From: Gordonibacter sp. An230
Lineage (GTDB): Bacteria > Actinomycetota > Coriobacteriia > Coriobacteriales > Eggerthellaceae
DNA length: 64,000 nucleotides
Direction: 5' to 3'
Assembly (NCBI RefSeq): GCF_002159915.1
Contig: NZ_NFJP01000009.1
Coordinates: 62,001 to 126,000, forward strand
The notes beneath the pieces were generated by a model. It was not told where the DNA came from, searched no databases, and saw only the letters and a program-made list of their open reading frames with translations. A program made the translations under genes and the position numbers. This document shows positions 36,601 to 45,577 of the stretch, piece after piece (within the stretch, counting starts at the first letter, position 1; the number at the start of each line of letters is the position of its first letter).

Positions 36601-37734
36601 ATGAAAAGGATGATCGGCATTAAAGAGATCGAGGACATGGCGCTGGGCGCGACGGTCCTCGGCGCGGGCGGGGGAGGAGACCCCTATGTCGGCAAGCTCA
36701 TGGCCATCGAGGCCATCAGGAAGTACGGCGAGGTTGAGCTTATCACGCCCGATGAGGTTCCCGACGATGCGATGGTGTGCGTCTCGCAGATGATGGGCGC
36801 GCCCACCATCATGGTGGAGAAAATCTGCAGCGGCCTCGAGCCCATGGCCACCTTCGACGAGCTTGTGCGCGAGTTGGGCCAGGAACCCTACGCCATCTAC
36901 GCGGTGGAGGCGGGCGGCGTGAACTCCACCATCCCGTTCATTCTGGCAGCCACGCGCCGCATCCCCGTCGTCGACTGCGATCTCATGGGCCGCGCGTTCC
37001 CCGAGCTGCAGATGACCACGCTCGGCATCAACGGCGTGAAGGGCCAGCCGGCGGTTCTCGCCGACGAGAAGGGCAACACGGTGACGGTGCGCGGTATCGA
37101 CGACAAGTGGCTCGAGCGCATCGCGCGCCAAGCCACGTCGGTGATGGGCGGCTACACCATCCTTGCGTCGTATCCCTGCACGGGACGCCAGCTGAAGGAC
37201 TGCTGCATTCCGGGCACGCCGACGCTCTGCGAAAAGATCGGTCGGACGCTGCGCGAGGCGCGCGAGCGGCATGCCGACCCCATCGATGCCGTGCTCGACG
37301 TGACGGGCGGGTTCCGTCTGTTCCGCGGCAAGGTGGTGGACGTGGAGCGCAAAACCGACGGCATGTTCGTGCGCGGTCGCGCCGTGGTGTCGGGCCTCGA
37401 CGAGGACAAGGGCAGCGAGATGGTCATCGAGTTCCAGAACGAGAACCTCATCGCGCTGCGCGACGGCGAACCGGTTGTGACGGCGCCCGACCTCATCATG
37501 TCGCTCGACAGGGAGTCGGGCGTGCCGGTGACCACCGAGGGCCTCAAGTACGGCGCCCGCGTCGTGGTGGTGGGCATGCCGTGCGCGCCGCAGTGGCGCG
37601 AGCCGCAGGGCTTGGCCGTGGTCGGTCCGCGCGCGTTCGGCTACGATGTGGACTACGTGCCGCTGGAGGAACGCGTGGCGGCTTCGCGCGCGGGCGATGC
37701 GGCGGGCGAGAGCGAGGAGGTGCGGGCGCGATGA
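36601..37734 (+). CDS. DUF917 family protein (S-methyl-thiohydantoin desulfurase-like)
   Basis: 377-aa protein of the DUF917/S-Me-THD family, with the N-terminal motif GATVLGAGGGGDPYVGK (residues 16-32) and IYAVEAGGVNSTIPF near 99. The family accompanies hydantoinase/oxoprolinase subunits and at least one member acts on S-methyl thiohydantoin. The following hyuA-like gene overlaps by 4 nt (ATGA), so the two products probably function together. Substrate is inferred to be a hydantoin or related lactam, not shown. Confidence 0.88.
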   Translation: MKRMIGIKEIEDMALGATVLGAGGGGDPYVGKLMAIEAIRKYGEVELITPDEVPDDAMVCVSQMMGAPTIMVEKICSGLEPMATFDELVRELGQEPYAIYAVEAGGVNSTIPFILAATRRIPVVDCDLMGRAFPELQMTTLGINGVKGQPAVLADEKGNTVTVRGIDDKWLERIARQATSVMGGYTILASYPCTGRQLKDCCIPGTPTLCEKIGRTLREARERHADPIDAVLDVTGGFRLFRGKVVDVERKTDGMFVRGRAVVSGLDEDKGSEMVIEFQNENLIALRDGEPVVTAPDLIMSLDRESGVPVTTEGLKYGARVVVVGMPCAPQWREPQGLAVVGPRAFGYDVDYVPLEERVAASRAGDAAGESEEVRAR

Positions 37735-39446
37735 GCATAAGCCAAAAGGAGCACGCGAAGACCGCGATCCATGAGATGAGGGAATCATGCGGTCGGGCCA
37801 TCGCCGACGAGGCGGAGGGCGCGGCGAATCGCGTGACGAGTTTGACGGGCCATGCAGCCGTGCCGGACGCGTCGGAGAATCGCACGTGGCGCCTCGGCAT
37901 CGACGTGGGCGGCACGAACACCGACGCCGTGGTCATCGACGGTGATCTCAACTTGGTCGCCGCGACGAAAAGCCCCACTACCGAGGACGTCATGAGCGGC
38001 ATCGTTGCCGCCATGCACGAGGTGATCGCGCAGATCGGCGCGGATGCCGCGCGAAACATCGGATTCGCCATGCTGGGCACCACGCACTGCACGAACGCCA
38101 TCGTCGAACGCAAGCGCCTCAACAAGGTGGCGGCCCTGCGCATCGGCGCGCCGGCCACGACGGCCATCAGCTGCATGGCCGATTGGCCTGTCGAGCTGAA
38201 GGACGCCATGCGCGTGCGCGACTTTTTGGTGCACGGCGGCAACGAGTTCGATGGCCGCGAGATCAGCGCGCTGTCCGAGGACGAGATTCGCGACGTTGCG
38301 CGCGTCGTGCGCGACGAGGGCTTCGAGTCCGTGGCGGTGACCAGCGTGTTCTCGCCGGTGTCCGACGCGCATGAGAAGCGCACCGCCGCCATCCTGCGCG
38401 AAGAGCTGGGCGAGGGCTTCCCTATCACGCTTTCGTCCGAGATCGGGTCGCTCGGCTTCCTCGAGCGCGAGAACGCCTCCATTCTCAATGCGGCGCTCTA
38501 CGATGTGGCGCGCACGACCGCCGATGGCTTCGAGGCCGCGCTCGCGTCCGAGGGCCTTGCCGACGTGGCCGTGTACCTGGGACAGAACGACGGCACGCTC
38601 ATGTCCGTGGACTACGCGAAGCGCTATCCCATCTTCACCATCGCGTGCGGGCCGACGAACTCCATTCGCGGCGCGTCGTTTTTGACGCAGGAAAAGGACG
38701 CCGTGGTCGTGGACATCGGCGGCACCACCACCGACGTGGGCGTGCTTGCGCACGGCTTCCCGCGCGAGAGCATGGTGGCCGTCGAGATCGGCGACGTGCG
38801 CACGAATTTCCGCATGCCCGACCTCGTGTCGGTGGGCCTCGGCGGCGGCTCGCTCGTGCGGCAGCTCGAGGACGGCTGCGTGACGGTGGGTCCCGACAGC
38901 GTGGGCTACCTCGTCACGCAGAAGGCGCTCTGCTTCGGCGGCGATACGCTGACGGCCACCGATATCGTGGTGGCGAAGGGCCTGGCCGAAGGCGTGGGCG
39001 ACCCCGTGCTCGTGGCCGACCTCGACCCGGCGCTCGTGGATGCGGCATATGCCGAGATTACGCGCATCATCGAAGACGCGGTGGACGCCATGAAGACCTC
39101 GGCGGGCGATGTGACGGTCATCCTCGTGGGCGGCGGCTCCATCCTGGCTCCCGATGCGCTGGAAGGCTCCGACAACGTGCTGCGCCCGGAGAACTTCGGC
39201 GTGGCGAACGCCGTGGGATCGGCCATCGCGCAGGTGTCGGGGCAGGTCGCCAAGGTGTTCTCGCTGTCCGAAACGCCGCGTGACCAGGCGATTGCCGAGT
39301 CGAAGCGCCGTGCGTGCGACGAAGCCGTGGCCGCCGGGGCGAACCCGGACACTGTGGAGGTTGTGGATGTGGAGGACATTCCGATGGCCTACTTGGGCGA
39401 TGCGCTGTGCATTCGTGTGAAGGCCGTGGGGGATTTGATGCTGTGA
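37731..39446 (+). CDS. Hydantoinase/oxoprolinase A-type ATPase
   Basis: 571-aa HyuA-like subunit that would open a hydantoin or 5-oxoproline-like ring using ATP. The acetate/sugar-kinase fold is seen in RLGIDVGGTNTDAVVIDG (near residue 54), AMLGTTHCTNAIVER, VVDIGGTTTDVGVLAHG and VILVGGGSILAPDAL. The first 45 residues form a variable extension. There is no HyuB partner, so it belongs to the single-subunit type that pairs with DUF917. It is followed by an 800-bp repeat-rich gap and a nitrilase-superfamily gene that may act on the ring-opened product. Confidence 0.9.
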   Translation: MSISQKEHAKTAIHEMRESCGRAIADEAEGAANRVTSLTGHAAVPDASENRTWRLGIDVGGTNTDAVVIDGDLNLVAATKSPTTEDVMSGIVAAMHEVIAQIGADAARNIGFAMLGTTHCTNAIVERKRLNKVAALRIGAPATTAISCMADWPVELKDAMRVRDFLVHGGNEFDGREISALSEDEIRDVARVVRDEGFESVAVTSVFSPVSDAHEKRTAAILREELGEGFPITLSSEIGSLGFLERENASILNAALYDVARTTADGFEAALASEGLADVAVYLGQNDGTLMSVDYAKRYPIFTIACGPTNSIRGASFLTQEKDAVVVDIGGTTTDVGVLAHGFPRESMVAVEIGDVRTNFRMPDLVSVGLGGGSLVRQLEDGCVTVGPDSVGYLVTQKALCFGGDTLTATDIVVAKGLAEGVGDPVLVADLDPALVDAAYAEITRIIEDAVDAMKTSAGDVTVILVGGGSILAPDALEGSDNVLRPENFGVANAVGSAIAQVSGQVAKVFSLSETPRDQAIAESKRRACDEAVAAGANPDTVEVVDVEDIPMAYLGDALCIRVKAVGDLML

Positions 39447-39576
39447 CGTTGTCGCGGTGGTCAGCGTTGTGCGGGGTCGGCTTCGGGTTTGCTCCGAATC
39501 CGGCCCCGAAGGATTCTGTGCGGCCGGGGACGTTTCGAGTCGGTTTCGTGCTGTCGGCGGCATTTTGAGTCCGGTA

Positions 39577-39669
39577 TCTCTGCCAAACCACCGTTGATGT
39601 GGGCCGGACCGGGGGCTCGGCTCAAGATCCGGCGAGCGTGAGCTCGCGTCAACGGCGGTTTGGCAGAGA
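39577..39669. repeat. Long hairpin, 21-bp arms
   Basis: Arms 39577-39597 and 39649-39669 differ at one base; the 51-nt loop contains a further GCCGGA/TCCGGC stem. It could end the DUF917-hyuA transcript. Confidence 0.6.
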
Positions 39670-39682
39670 CGCGTCGATGCAG

Positions 39683-39802
39683 TAGCACAGAATCACGGTT
39701 ATGAACGATTTTTCGTTCGGGTTAGATTTCATGACCTGGTATTTCTCAGAAAACATCTCTACGGGAAGCAGAAAAATCATTCATAAACGCGATTTTGTGC
39801 TA
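39683..39802. repeat. MITE-like inverted repeat, 32-bp arms
   Basis: Arms 39683-39714 and 39771-39802 match at 28 of 32 positions. The 120-bp unit is A+T-richer than its surroundings, which points to an imported miniature element. Confidence 0.55.
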
Positions 39803-39956
39803 AATGTATTTCCGACCGCTGAAAGATCAGGGGTGGCGGAGGTCGGGTTTGTCCAACGCGCAGAGCCGTTCGACGGCGCAGAGGGCCTCGCCTCAGGATC
39901 AGGCGAGCATGGGCTCGTATTGATTTTGGTTTGATAGAGGCGGCCTGGTTTTGTGC

Positions 39957-40095
39957 GGTTTTGACGGAACCGCTATTAGGTGCGCCGCCTTTCGATCAAA
40001 TGGAAGCGAGTGGATGTGCCGACCAGGGACTATGCGATAATATTTCGCATCTCTCGTGCCGTCGGGTTCGTCGGATGGCGGTTTTCCGTCATTTT
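39957..40095. repeat. MITE-like element (copy 2, diverged)
   Basis: The right end GGCGGTTTTCCGTCATTT (40077-40094) is identical to the complement of 29249-29266. The left end TTTTGACGGAACCGC is a degenerate inverted copy. The internal GATGTGCCGACCAGGGAC matches copy 1 closely. Confidence 0.5.
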
Positions 40096-40248
40096 CAGCA
40101 ACACGTGGCGACCTCGCTCGGGAGGGTTTTCCACGAGCGGTGCTTCCCACTTGCCCTGTAGGGTAGGAAAGGCGGCGCGCGGCGGGGCGGGCGTATCCGT
40201 GTTGTGGGATAATGCAACTCGGAGTGCATAGGCGAAAAGGAGCGACCC

Positions 40249-41121
40249 ATGTTGGAAGAGAGGCGGTCGGGCGAAGAGCGGTTCGGCGAGGAAGGGTCGT
40301 GCGAGAAGCGCGCGGCGCATCTCGCACTCATCCAGTTCGAGAGCGTGCTGTGCGATACGGCGGTCAACGTCGAGAAGGCGTGCCGGATGATCGCCGAGGC
40401 GGCAGCTCAAGGGGCCGACCTCGTAGTGCTGCCCGAGCTGTTCTCAACAGGCTACCAGTTGGACATCGTCGGTCCGCGCATGCCAGAACTGGCCGAGCCG
40501 GTTGATGGCTCCACCGTGCGCGCGCTGCAGGATGCGGCTCGTGCTGGCGGCTGCTACGTGGTTGCGGGGCTCGCGTTGACGCACATGTTGGCAGGCGTGG
40601 CTTACAACAGTGCGGTTTTCATCGGCCGTGACGGCGAGCTCATGGGCGTGTACGACAAGCAGCATTTGTGGGCGCTCGAGCGCTTCTACTTCCGTGCGGG
40701 CGCCGATTGCCCCGTGTTCGACACCGATTTCGGCCGTGTGGGCGTGATGATCTGCTACGACATGGGATTTCCCGAGGTGGCGCGCATGCTGGCTTTGCAG
40801 GGGGCCGAGTTGGTCGTATGCCCGTCGGCCTGGTGTGCCGAGGACATGGACGTGTGGGATGTGAACGTGCCCGCTCGAGCGCTCGAGAACACGGTGTTCG
40901 TGGCGGCTGTCAACCGCTTCGGCGAGGAGGACGGGCTCGTGATGCCGGGCCATACGAAAGTGTGCGACCCGCGGGGGCATGTGGTGGCCGAGCTGACCGA
41001 GGAGGCCGAAGGCGTGCTGCATGCGCATATCGACCTCGGTACCCTCGCCGCAGCGCGGCAAACGAGCCCCTACTTGCGAGACCGTCGCCCCGATCTCTAC
41101 GACGCCGTGCTCCTGCCCTAA
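40249..41121 (+). CDS. Carbon-nitrogen hydrolase (nitrilase superfamily)
   Basis: 290-aa cytoplasmic amidase or N-carbamoyl hydrolase. The Glu-Lys-Cys triad is visible in VVLPELFSTGY (Glu about residue 64), VYDKQHLWALE (Lys about 138) and GVMICYDMGFPE (Cys about 172). The N-terminal 22 residues are an extension before the usual LALIQFES start. The ATG follows AAAAGGAG. Being next to the hydantoinase-like gene, an attractive but unproven role is hydrolysis of an N-carbamoyl or amide product of ring opening. Confidence 0.9.
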   Translation: MLEERRSGEERFGEEGSCEKRAAHLALIQFESVLCDTAVNVEKACRMIAEAAAQGADLVVLPELFSTGYQLDIVGPRMPELAEPVDGSTVRALQDAARAGGCYVVAGLALTHMLAGVAYNSAVFIGRDGELMGVYDKQHLWALERFYFRAGADCPVFDTDFGRVGVMICYDMGFPEVARMLALQGAELVVCPSAWCAEDMDVWDVNVPARALENTVFVAAVNRFGEEDGLVMPGHTKVCDPRGHVVAELTEEAEGVLHAHIDLGTLAAARQTSPYLRDRRPDLYDAVLLP

Positions 41122-41734
41122 GTTCTCGCCCGCTTGCCGTGTTTTGCCGCCCGAAACGGAAACCCCGCCAAAGGGAGCCCTGCCCGTTCGCGGCGTCTGC
41201 TAACGGGAGCCCTATCGCCCGTTTGCGGAGCCCGTCGTCCGCGACGTGCCATGTCGAACGGGATGTTGTCGCCTGAAACGGTCGGAATTCGCACGAAAAC
41301 CGACCGTTTCAGGCGACAACGGCGCCGTATGGCGGACCTGTTCAGCATGTCGACCGGCGCAAGTGAACTCAACCCGCGAGTCTGCAAGGGCGCGATCTTT
41401 GGATCGTGCGCGGGGGTGGGCGGCGCACGAATACCTATTCGCGATTTGCAACGTCCGAATGATCGGAATGCGCGTGGGATTGAACCGTTCGGACGGTCCG
41501 CGGAAAGCATGATGGTTTGGAAAGCGGTTTGCGAAGAGGTGCTCATCGCTGCGTATGAGGCATCCCTCTTCGAGGGTGATATTCGTTTTGCCGCGGCTTT
41601 TAGTCGTTCGACGGTGATGTCGATTCGGGCTTTGCCTTCCATATTGGATGTGATCCGATCAGGTGGCGCGCAGGGCGTCGCTGCGGAGACCATGCGTTTC
41701 GATCATGCGCATGCAACGTTCAAAAGGAGGGAAT
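41122..41734. other. 613-bp intergenic region
   Basis: Holds a very long hairpin (41265-41320) after the nitrilase gene. Downstream to the reductase no gene or clear promoter is recognised. Confidence 0.45.
41265..41320. terminator. Extended perfect hairpin (terminator-like)
   Basis: 21-bp perfect arms (41265-41285 and 41300-41320). The 14-nt loop itself closes with TTCG/CGAA after an AA/AA bulge. No T run follows, so it may be a symmetric repeat element rather than a simple terminator. Confidence 0.55.
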
Positions 41735-43543
41735 ATGCCAGACAACACGCAGGGTACGGGAATCTCGCGCCGTTCGTTTATTGGCGGTGCCGGCATCGTT
41801 GCAGCGGGAGCGGCGGTTATGGGACTTGCCGGTTGCGCGCCCCAGTCGAATGCGGGATCGGGGGCATCGTCTGCAAAAGCCGGCGCGGCAACTGCGAATC
41901 GTTGGCAGTCCGAGGCTGCGGCAGCGTGGCGCACGGCGCCCGAGCCGGTGGACGAGGCCAGCATCTCCGATGGCGGCACCTATGATCTCGTCATCGTGGG
42001 TGGCGGCCAGTCCGGCACCTGGACGGCCAAGTCGGCCGCCAAGAACGGCTTGAAGGCCATCGTCATTGAAAGCCAGACCGCCGAAGACCATATGTTCGTC
42101 GGCGGCGAAGTGGGCACTATCAACAACCCCTGGGCGCTCGAGCATGGCGCGCGCGAGATCGATCCGCAGGAGTTCATGCGCGAGGTGTTCCGTCGCAATC
42201 AGGGTCGCAGCAACCAGCGTCTCATCAAGGACTACGTGGACCACTCCGGTGCGCTTCTGCAGGAGGTCATCGACGAGCTGGGCGAGGATTGGATGGCCGA
42301 ACACACGCATGTGGGCTCGTGCCCGCCCGACGACCGCATCGTGCTCGACCCATCGGACTACAAGTACTTCCTCGGCACCGTCATCTTTCGCGATCCTGCG
42401 ATGCAGCTTTCCGAGTGGAGTTGGGCCGAGGTTATGAACAAGCAGGTGGAGGTTGCGCAGGCCGCAGGCGCCGAGTGGGCGTACAATCACCATGCGGAGT
42501 ACCTCGAGAAAGACGATGCCGGCCGTGTGACCGCCGTCATCGTGAAGGACAAGTCCGACGAAAGCTACAAGCGTTTCACGGCCGAAAAGGGCGTCATCCT
42601 GGCGGGCGGCGACTTCGCCGGCAACGTGGACATGTTGCGCGACATCAACGACGAGTATCGTCATTTGGCAGAGTCGCTGGGCAATATCGAGCTTGCCGCC
42701 AGCGCTCCTATGTTCCTCGAGCGCGACGGCTCGGGCATCGCGATGGGCGTGTGGGCGGGCGGCCATGTGGAAGTGGGCCCGCGCGCCGGCATGAACACCG
42801 GCCAGGCCGGCCCCGAGGCGCCGTGGGGTCCGGGCTCGCTCATGCTCAACCAGAACGGCTTGCGCTTCTGCGACGAGTGCGCCGGCGGCACCGAGGGGTC
42901 CGCGTACATGGTTCCGCGCCAGCCTGTTGGTTCCGTCGTGGCCATCAACGATGCGAACTGGCAGGACATCGTCTATACCATGCCCCCGTGCCACGGAGCA
43001 GTGGATTACCGTCGCGAAATCGGTTGGCCCGAGACCGTGTCGGGAATGGAGGCCGTCGTGCCCGGAACGGAGCCTTCGCCAGTGCAGTTGCCCTCCGCTA
43101 CGGCCAAGGTGTACTGCGCCGAGACTGTCGAGGAGCTGGTGAGGATCGTCGGCGTGTGGGACGACGACCAGCAAAAGGCCGCTATCGAGGAGATCAAGCG
43201 CTACCAGGGCTTCGCCGCTGCGGGCAAGGACGAGGACTTCGCCAAGGATCCGCGCATCCTGGCTGTGACGCGCTGCGACACCCCGCCATTCTACGCCGTG
43301 GTGGGCGACTCGACGGCCATGAACCCCGGATTGTGCCAGACCGCCGGTCTCGACATAGACGCCGAGCATCACGTGCTCGACAGCAGCCTGCAGCCCATTC
43401 CCGGTTTGTTCTCCGTCGGCAATAACGCAGGCAATCGCTTCATCGTGCAGTATGCCACGCCGCTCGCTGGCATGAGTTTGGGCTTCTGCCTGACCGAGGG
43501 CACATTGCTTGCCGAACGCATTGCGAAGGGCGAAATCGCCTAG
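41735..43543 (+). CDS. Tat-exported FAD-dependent reductase (third copy)
   Basis: 602-aa flavocytochrome c-type flavoprotein. The Tat signal ISRRSFIGGAGIVAAG and lipobox GLAGCAPQ predict export and anchoring. FAD-binding YDLVIVGGGQSGTWTAKSA is near residue 87 and the C-terminal GLFSVGNNAGNRFIVQYA segment is near 565. The ATG at 41735 has AAAGGAGGG upstream. A terminator and then a LuxR membrane regulator follow on the same strand. The middle region (FVGGEVGTINNPWALEHGA) differs from the other two reductases here, so a different substrate is expected. Confidence 0.9.
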   Translation: MPDNTQGTGISRRSFIGGAGIVAAGAAVMGLAGCAPQSNAGSGASSAKAGAATANRWQSEAAAAWRTAPEPVDEASISDGGTYDLVIVGGGQSGTWTAKSAAKNGLKAIVIESQTAEDHMFVGGEVGTINNPWALEHGAREIDPQEFMREVFRRNQGRSNQRLIKDYVDHSGALLQEVIDELGEDWMAEHTHVGSCPPDDRIVLDPSDYKYFLGTVIFRDPAMQLSEWSWAEVMNKQVEVAQAAGAEWAYNHHAEYLEKDDAGRVTAVIVKDKSDESYKRFTAEKGVILAGGDFAGNVDMLRDINDEYRHLAESLGNIELAASAPMFLERDGSGIAMGVWAGGHVEVGPRAGMNTGQAGPEAPWGPGSLMLNQNGLRFCDECAGGTEGSAYMVPRQPVGSVVAINDANWQDIVYTMPPCHGAVDYRREIGWPETVSGMEAVVPGTEPSPVQLPSATAKVYCAETVEELVRIVGVWDDDQQKAAIEEIKRYQGFAAAGKDEDFAKDPRILAVTRCDTPPFYAVVGDSTAMNPGLCQTAGLDIDAEHHVLDSSLQPIPGLFSVGNNAGNRFIVQYATPLAGMSLGFCLTEGTLLAERIAKGEIA

Positions 43544-43582
43544 CGCAAGATTCCTTTCGGTGTTTTTTGACATCCCCCTCCC

Positions 43583-43606
43583 AGGGCCCGGCCATTGCCG
43601 GGCCCT
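43583..43606 (+). terminator. Terminator after the third FAD reductase
   Basis: 10-bp perfect arms AGGGCCCGGC/GCCGGGCCCT with a CATT loop, followed by TACTTATATT. Confidence 0.8.
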
Positions 43607-43668
43607 TACTTATATTCGTCGTTGAGCTCGATGCGCTATACTGACAGGTTGACGAGACGAGGGGGAGC

Positions 43669-45081
43669 ATGGCCGACGACAGAACAAGCCTGCCGTGTGC
43701 GCTGAGGAAGCGCCTGCCGAGGCCGTTAATACGCTTTCTGGGGTTCGCGTTTTTGCAGTGCTGGGTGCTGGCTGTGTTCTCCAGCTTCATTCCCTATGGC
43801 GACAACCCTGCCCGTCTTCCCGTCGGCTGGCTCCATTGCCTGTCATCCTTGGCATCTATTCTCACGGCGTGTGCCGTGCTGTTGCTCACCATCAGGCTGG
43901 TGCCCATGTCGCGGCGTAAAGAGTTAGGCCTGCTGATGGCTGTCGCAGGTTCGACGGGAACTCTGTTCGTGCACCTGGCCTCGAAGGCTGCAATGCCCGC
44001 ATGGTGCGGTATGGTTGGCTTGATTTTGGTTGCAGTATGTGCCACTTGGCTTCACCTATCGTGGCAAGAGTATTTCTCGACACAGGGCGCGCAGGCGGCG
44101 GTGCTTGGATTCGCGTTGGCAACCATCGTCGGAATGTTGCTATTCTTTGCGCTGGGCTGGTTTCCTCGAGCCGTAGGGGTGGGCGTTGCGGTGGCGTTGC
44201 CTTTGGCGGCCGACCTTTCCTTGCGTCCCCATCGTGGCGCACGATTCTACCTGCGCGATGAGACTCCTTCCGTAAAAAGCACACGTGATTTGTGCGCTGA
44301 TATCGCACATGATTGGTCGCCGCGCCTCATGACGGTGGTCTCCTTGGTGGCGTTGGCCTACGGAACGATGCGTGCCAGCAGTGTGCCGTCGCAGTCGCTG
44401 TCAAGCGTCGAGTTTTGGTTGCGCTTCGGTGGTGGTTTGGCGGCAGGTTCGGTGGTTGCATGCCTGGCCGTTTGGTCGGTGCAGCGTGGTTCCGTCATGC
44501 GTGCGTTCTACGTGGCGATCCCCTTGAGCGCGCTTGGCGTGATCGTGCGCGCTCTGCCTTTTAGCGGCGTGCCTGAGGCGTCTGCGTTCTTGGGAACATG
44601 CGGGTTCTTGCTGGTGAACTACCTGGTATGGATCGTCATGTTGGAAAGGGCGTACAGCCGCAAGCTGCCGGTGCTGGGGCTTCTGGCATCGTTGTGGACG
44701 GCATCGTACACAGGCGTGTTGGGCGGACAGCTCGTGGCCCTTGCGTGGCCGGTCGGCGCTGAGTTTCTGAACTATCTGGCGCTCTCCGCCTTATTGGCAG
44801 CATCGCTTTTGCTGGTGAGCATGAATGGGAAGCTGACGGTGTCGCAAACAGTTCTCGAGGCTTCCGAAGCGACGTCTGCCGCCCAGCGCGCTTTGGAGAT
44901 AGCCGCGGAGGCGAAGCTCTCGCCACGGGAGACGGAAATCCTCGCCATCTGGCTGACCGGTCATAATGCCGCCTACATCGAAGACACCCTGCACATTTCG
45001 CGCAACACAGTGAAGACGCATCTCAAGCACATCTATCAGAAGACGGGTGTTGAGAGCAAAGAGGAGCTTCTGCGCAAATGA
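43669..45081 (+). CDS. Membrane LuxR-family regulator
   Basis: 470 aa with about 12 membrane segments and a C-terminal LuxR helix-turn-helix (LSPRETEILAIWLTGHNAAY ... ISRNTVKTHLKHIYQKTGVE). The ATG follows GGGGGAGC. It lies 125 bp after the reductase at 41735, with a terminator between, so it is probably transcribed on its own and controls that reductase. Same family as the genes at 7038, 27554 and 32319. Confidence 0.9.
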   Translation: MADDRTSLPCALRKRLPRPLIRFLGFAFLQCWVLAVFSSFIPYGDNPARLPVGWLHCLSSLASILTACAVLLLTIRLVPMSRRKELGLLMAVAGSTGTLFVHLASKAAMPAWCGMVGLILVAVCATWLHLSWQEYFSTQGAQAAVLGFALATIVGMLLFFALGWFPRAVGVGVAVALPLAADLSLRPHRGARFYLRDETPSVKSTRDLCADIAHDWSPRLMTVVSLVALAYGTMRASSVPSQSLSSVEFWLRFGGGLAAGSVVACLAVWSVQRGSVMRAFYVAIPLSALGVIVRALPFSGVPEASAFLGTCGFLLVNYLVWIVMLERAYSRKLPVLGLLASLWTASYTGVLGGQLVALAWPVGAEFLNYLALSALLAASLLLVSMNGKLTVSQTVLEASEATSAAQRALEIAAEAKLSPRETEILAIWLTGHNAAYIEDTLHISRNTVKTHLKHIYQKTGVESKEELLRK

Positions 45082-45107
45082 GCGCGAGCGGTTCCCGAGT
45101 GGTCGCG

Positions 45108-45156
45108 GTAGCCTGAGGCGGTCGGCTGCATGCAAGATCAGACCGCCTCAGGCTAC
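45108..45156 (+). terminator. Hairpin after the LuxR gene
   Basis: 16-bp perfect arms (45108-45123 and 45141-45156), 27 nt after the stop codon. Confidence 0.7.
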
Positions 45157-45265
45157 GGTTGCGGATGGTCTGTCATCGGAGCGCCGATAGAGGGCGGCTT
45201 GCCGAAACGCACGTTTTCGCATGCTCATCCTCAAGCGCCATGTTTTCATGCGTGCGCTGCAGTAC

Positions 45266-45363
45266 CGCTTCGGCAGCTCGAAGGGATTGAGCGCGGCGGA
45301 AGCGGTTTCAGGGCGCCTGGGCGAAACCGCTCGACGCGTGCCGAGTTTCAAGCTGCCGAAGCG
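45266..45363. repeat. Nested inverted repeat
   Basis: Outer 13-bp arms CGCTTCGGCAGCT/AGCTGCCGAAGCG (45266-45278 and 45351-45363) enclose inner 9-bp arms AGCGGTTTC/GAAACCGCT (45301-45309 and 45323-45331). Confidence 0.5.
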
Positions 45364-45540
45364 AAGGAGGCCCGCAAGGGCGTTCCAAGCATCTATCCGG
45401 CATCCAGCCCTTCCGAGTTCGGATGGTCGAAGGTGCTCGACTGCTGGAATCCTAGCTCGGTCGAGGTTTTCTCCCAAATCCGTCGAAGCGCAGACCAATC
45501 GGACTTTCCCGGATTCATGGTGTTTGGCAGCAAGAGGCGC

Positions 45541-45577
45541 GGCGGCCGCTTCGGCTTCGAAGACCGAGGCGGCCGCC
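45541..45577 (-). terminator. Hairpin after the permease gene
   Basis: 9-bp G+C arms (45541-45549 and 45569-45577), 80 bp beyond the permease stop on the minus strand. No T tract. Confidence 0.45.

Larger units (their letters stand above)
39447..40248. other. 802-bp intergenic region rich in inverted repeats
   Basis: Contains at least three inverted-repeat structures (39577-39669, 39683-39802, 39957-40095). A short frame at 39701-39934 is open but lies inside these repeats and is not considered a gene. Part of 39620-39672 resembles 39893-39945 (CTC GGC TCAAGATC and following bases), suggesting a diverged duplication. Confidence 0.5.

Noticed and set aside
39701..39934. 77-aa open frame
   Set aside because: It lies inside a long inverted repeat, has no ribosome site and shows no family resemblance.
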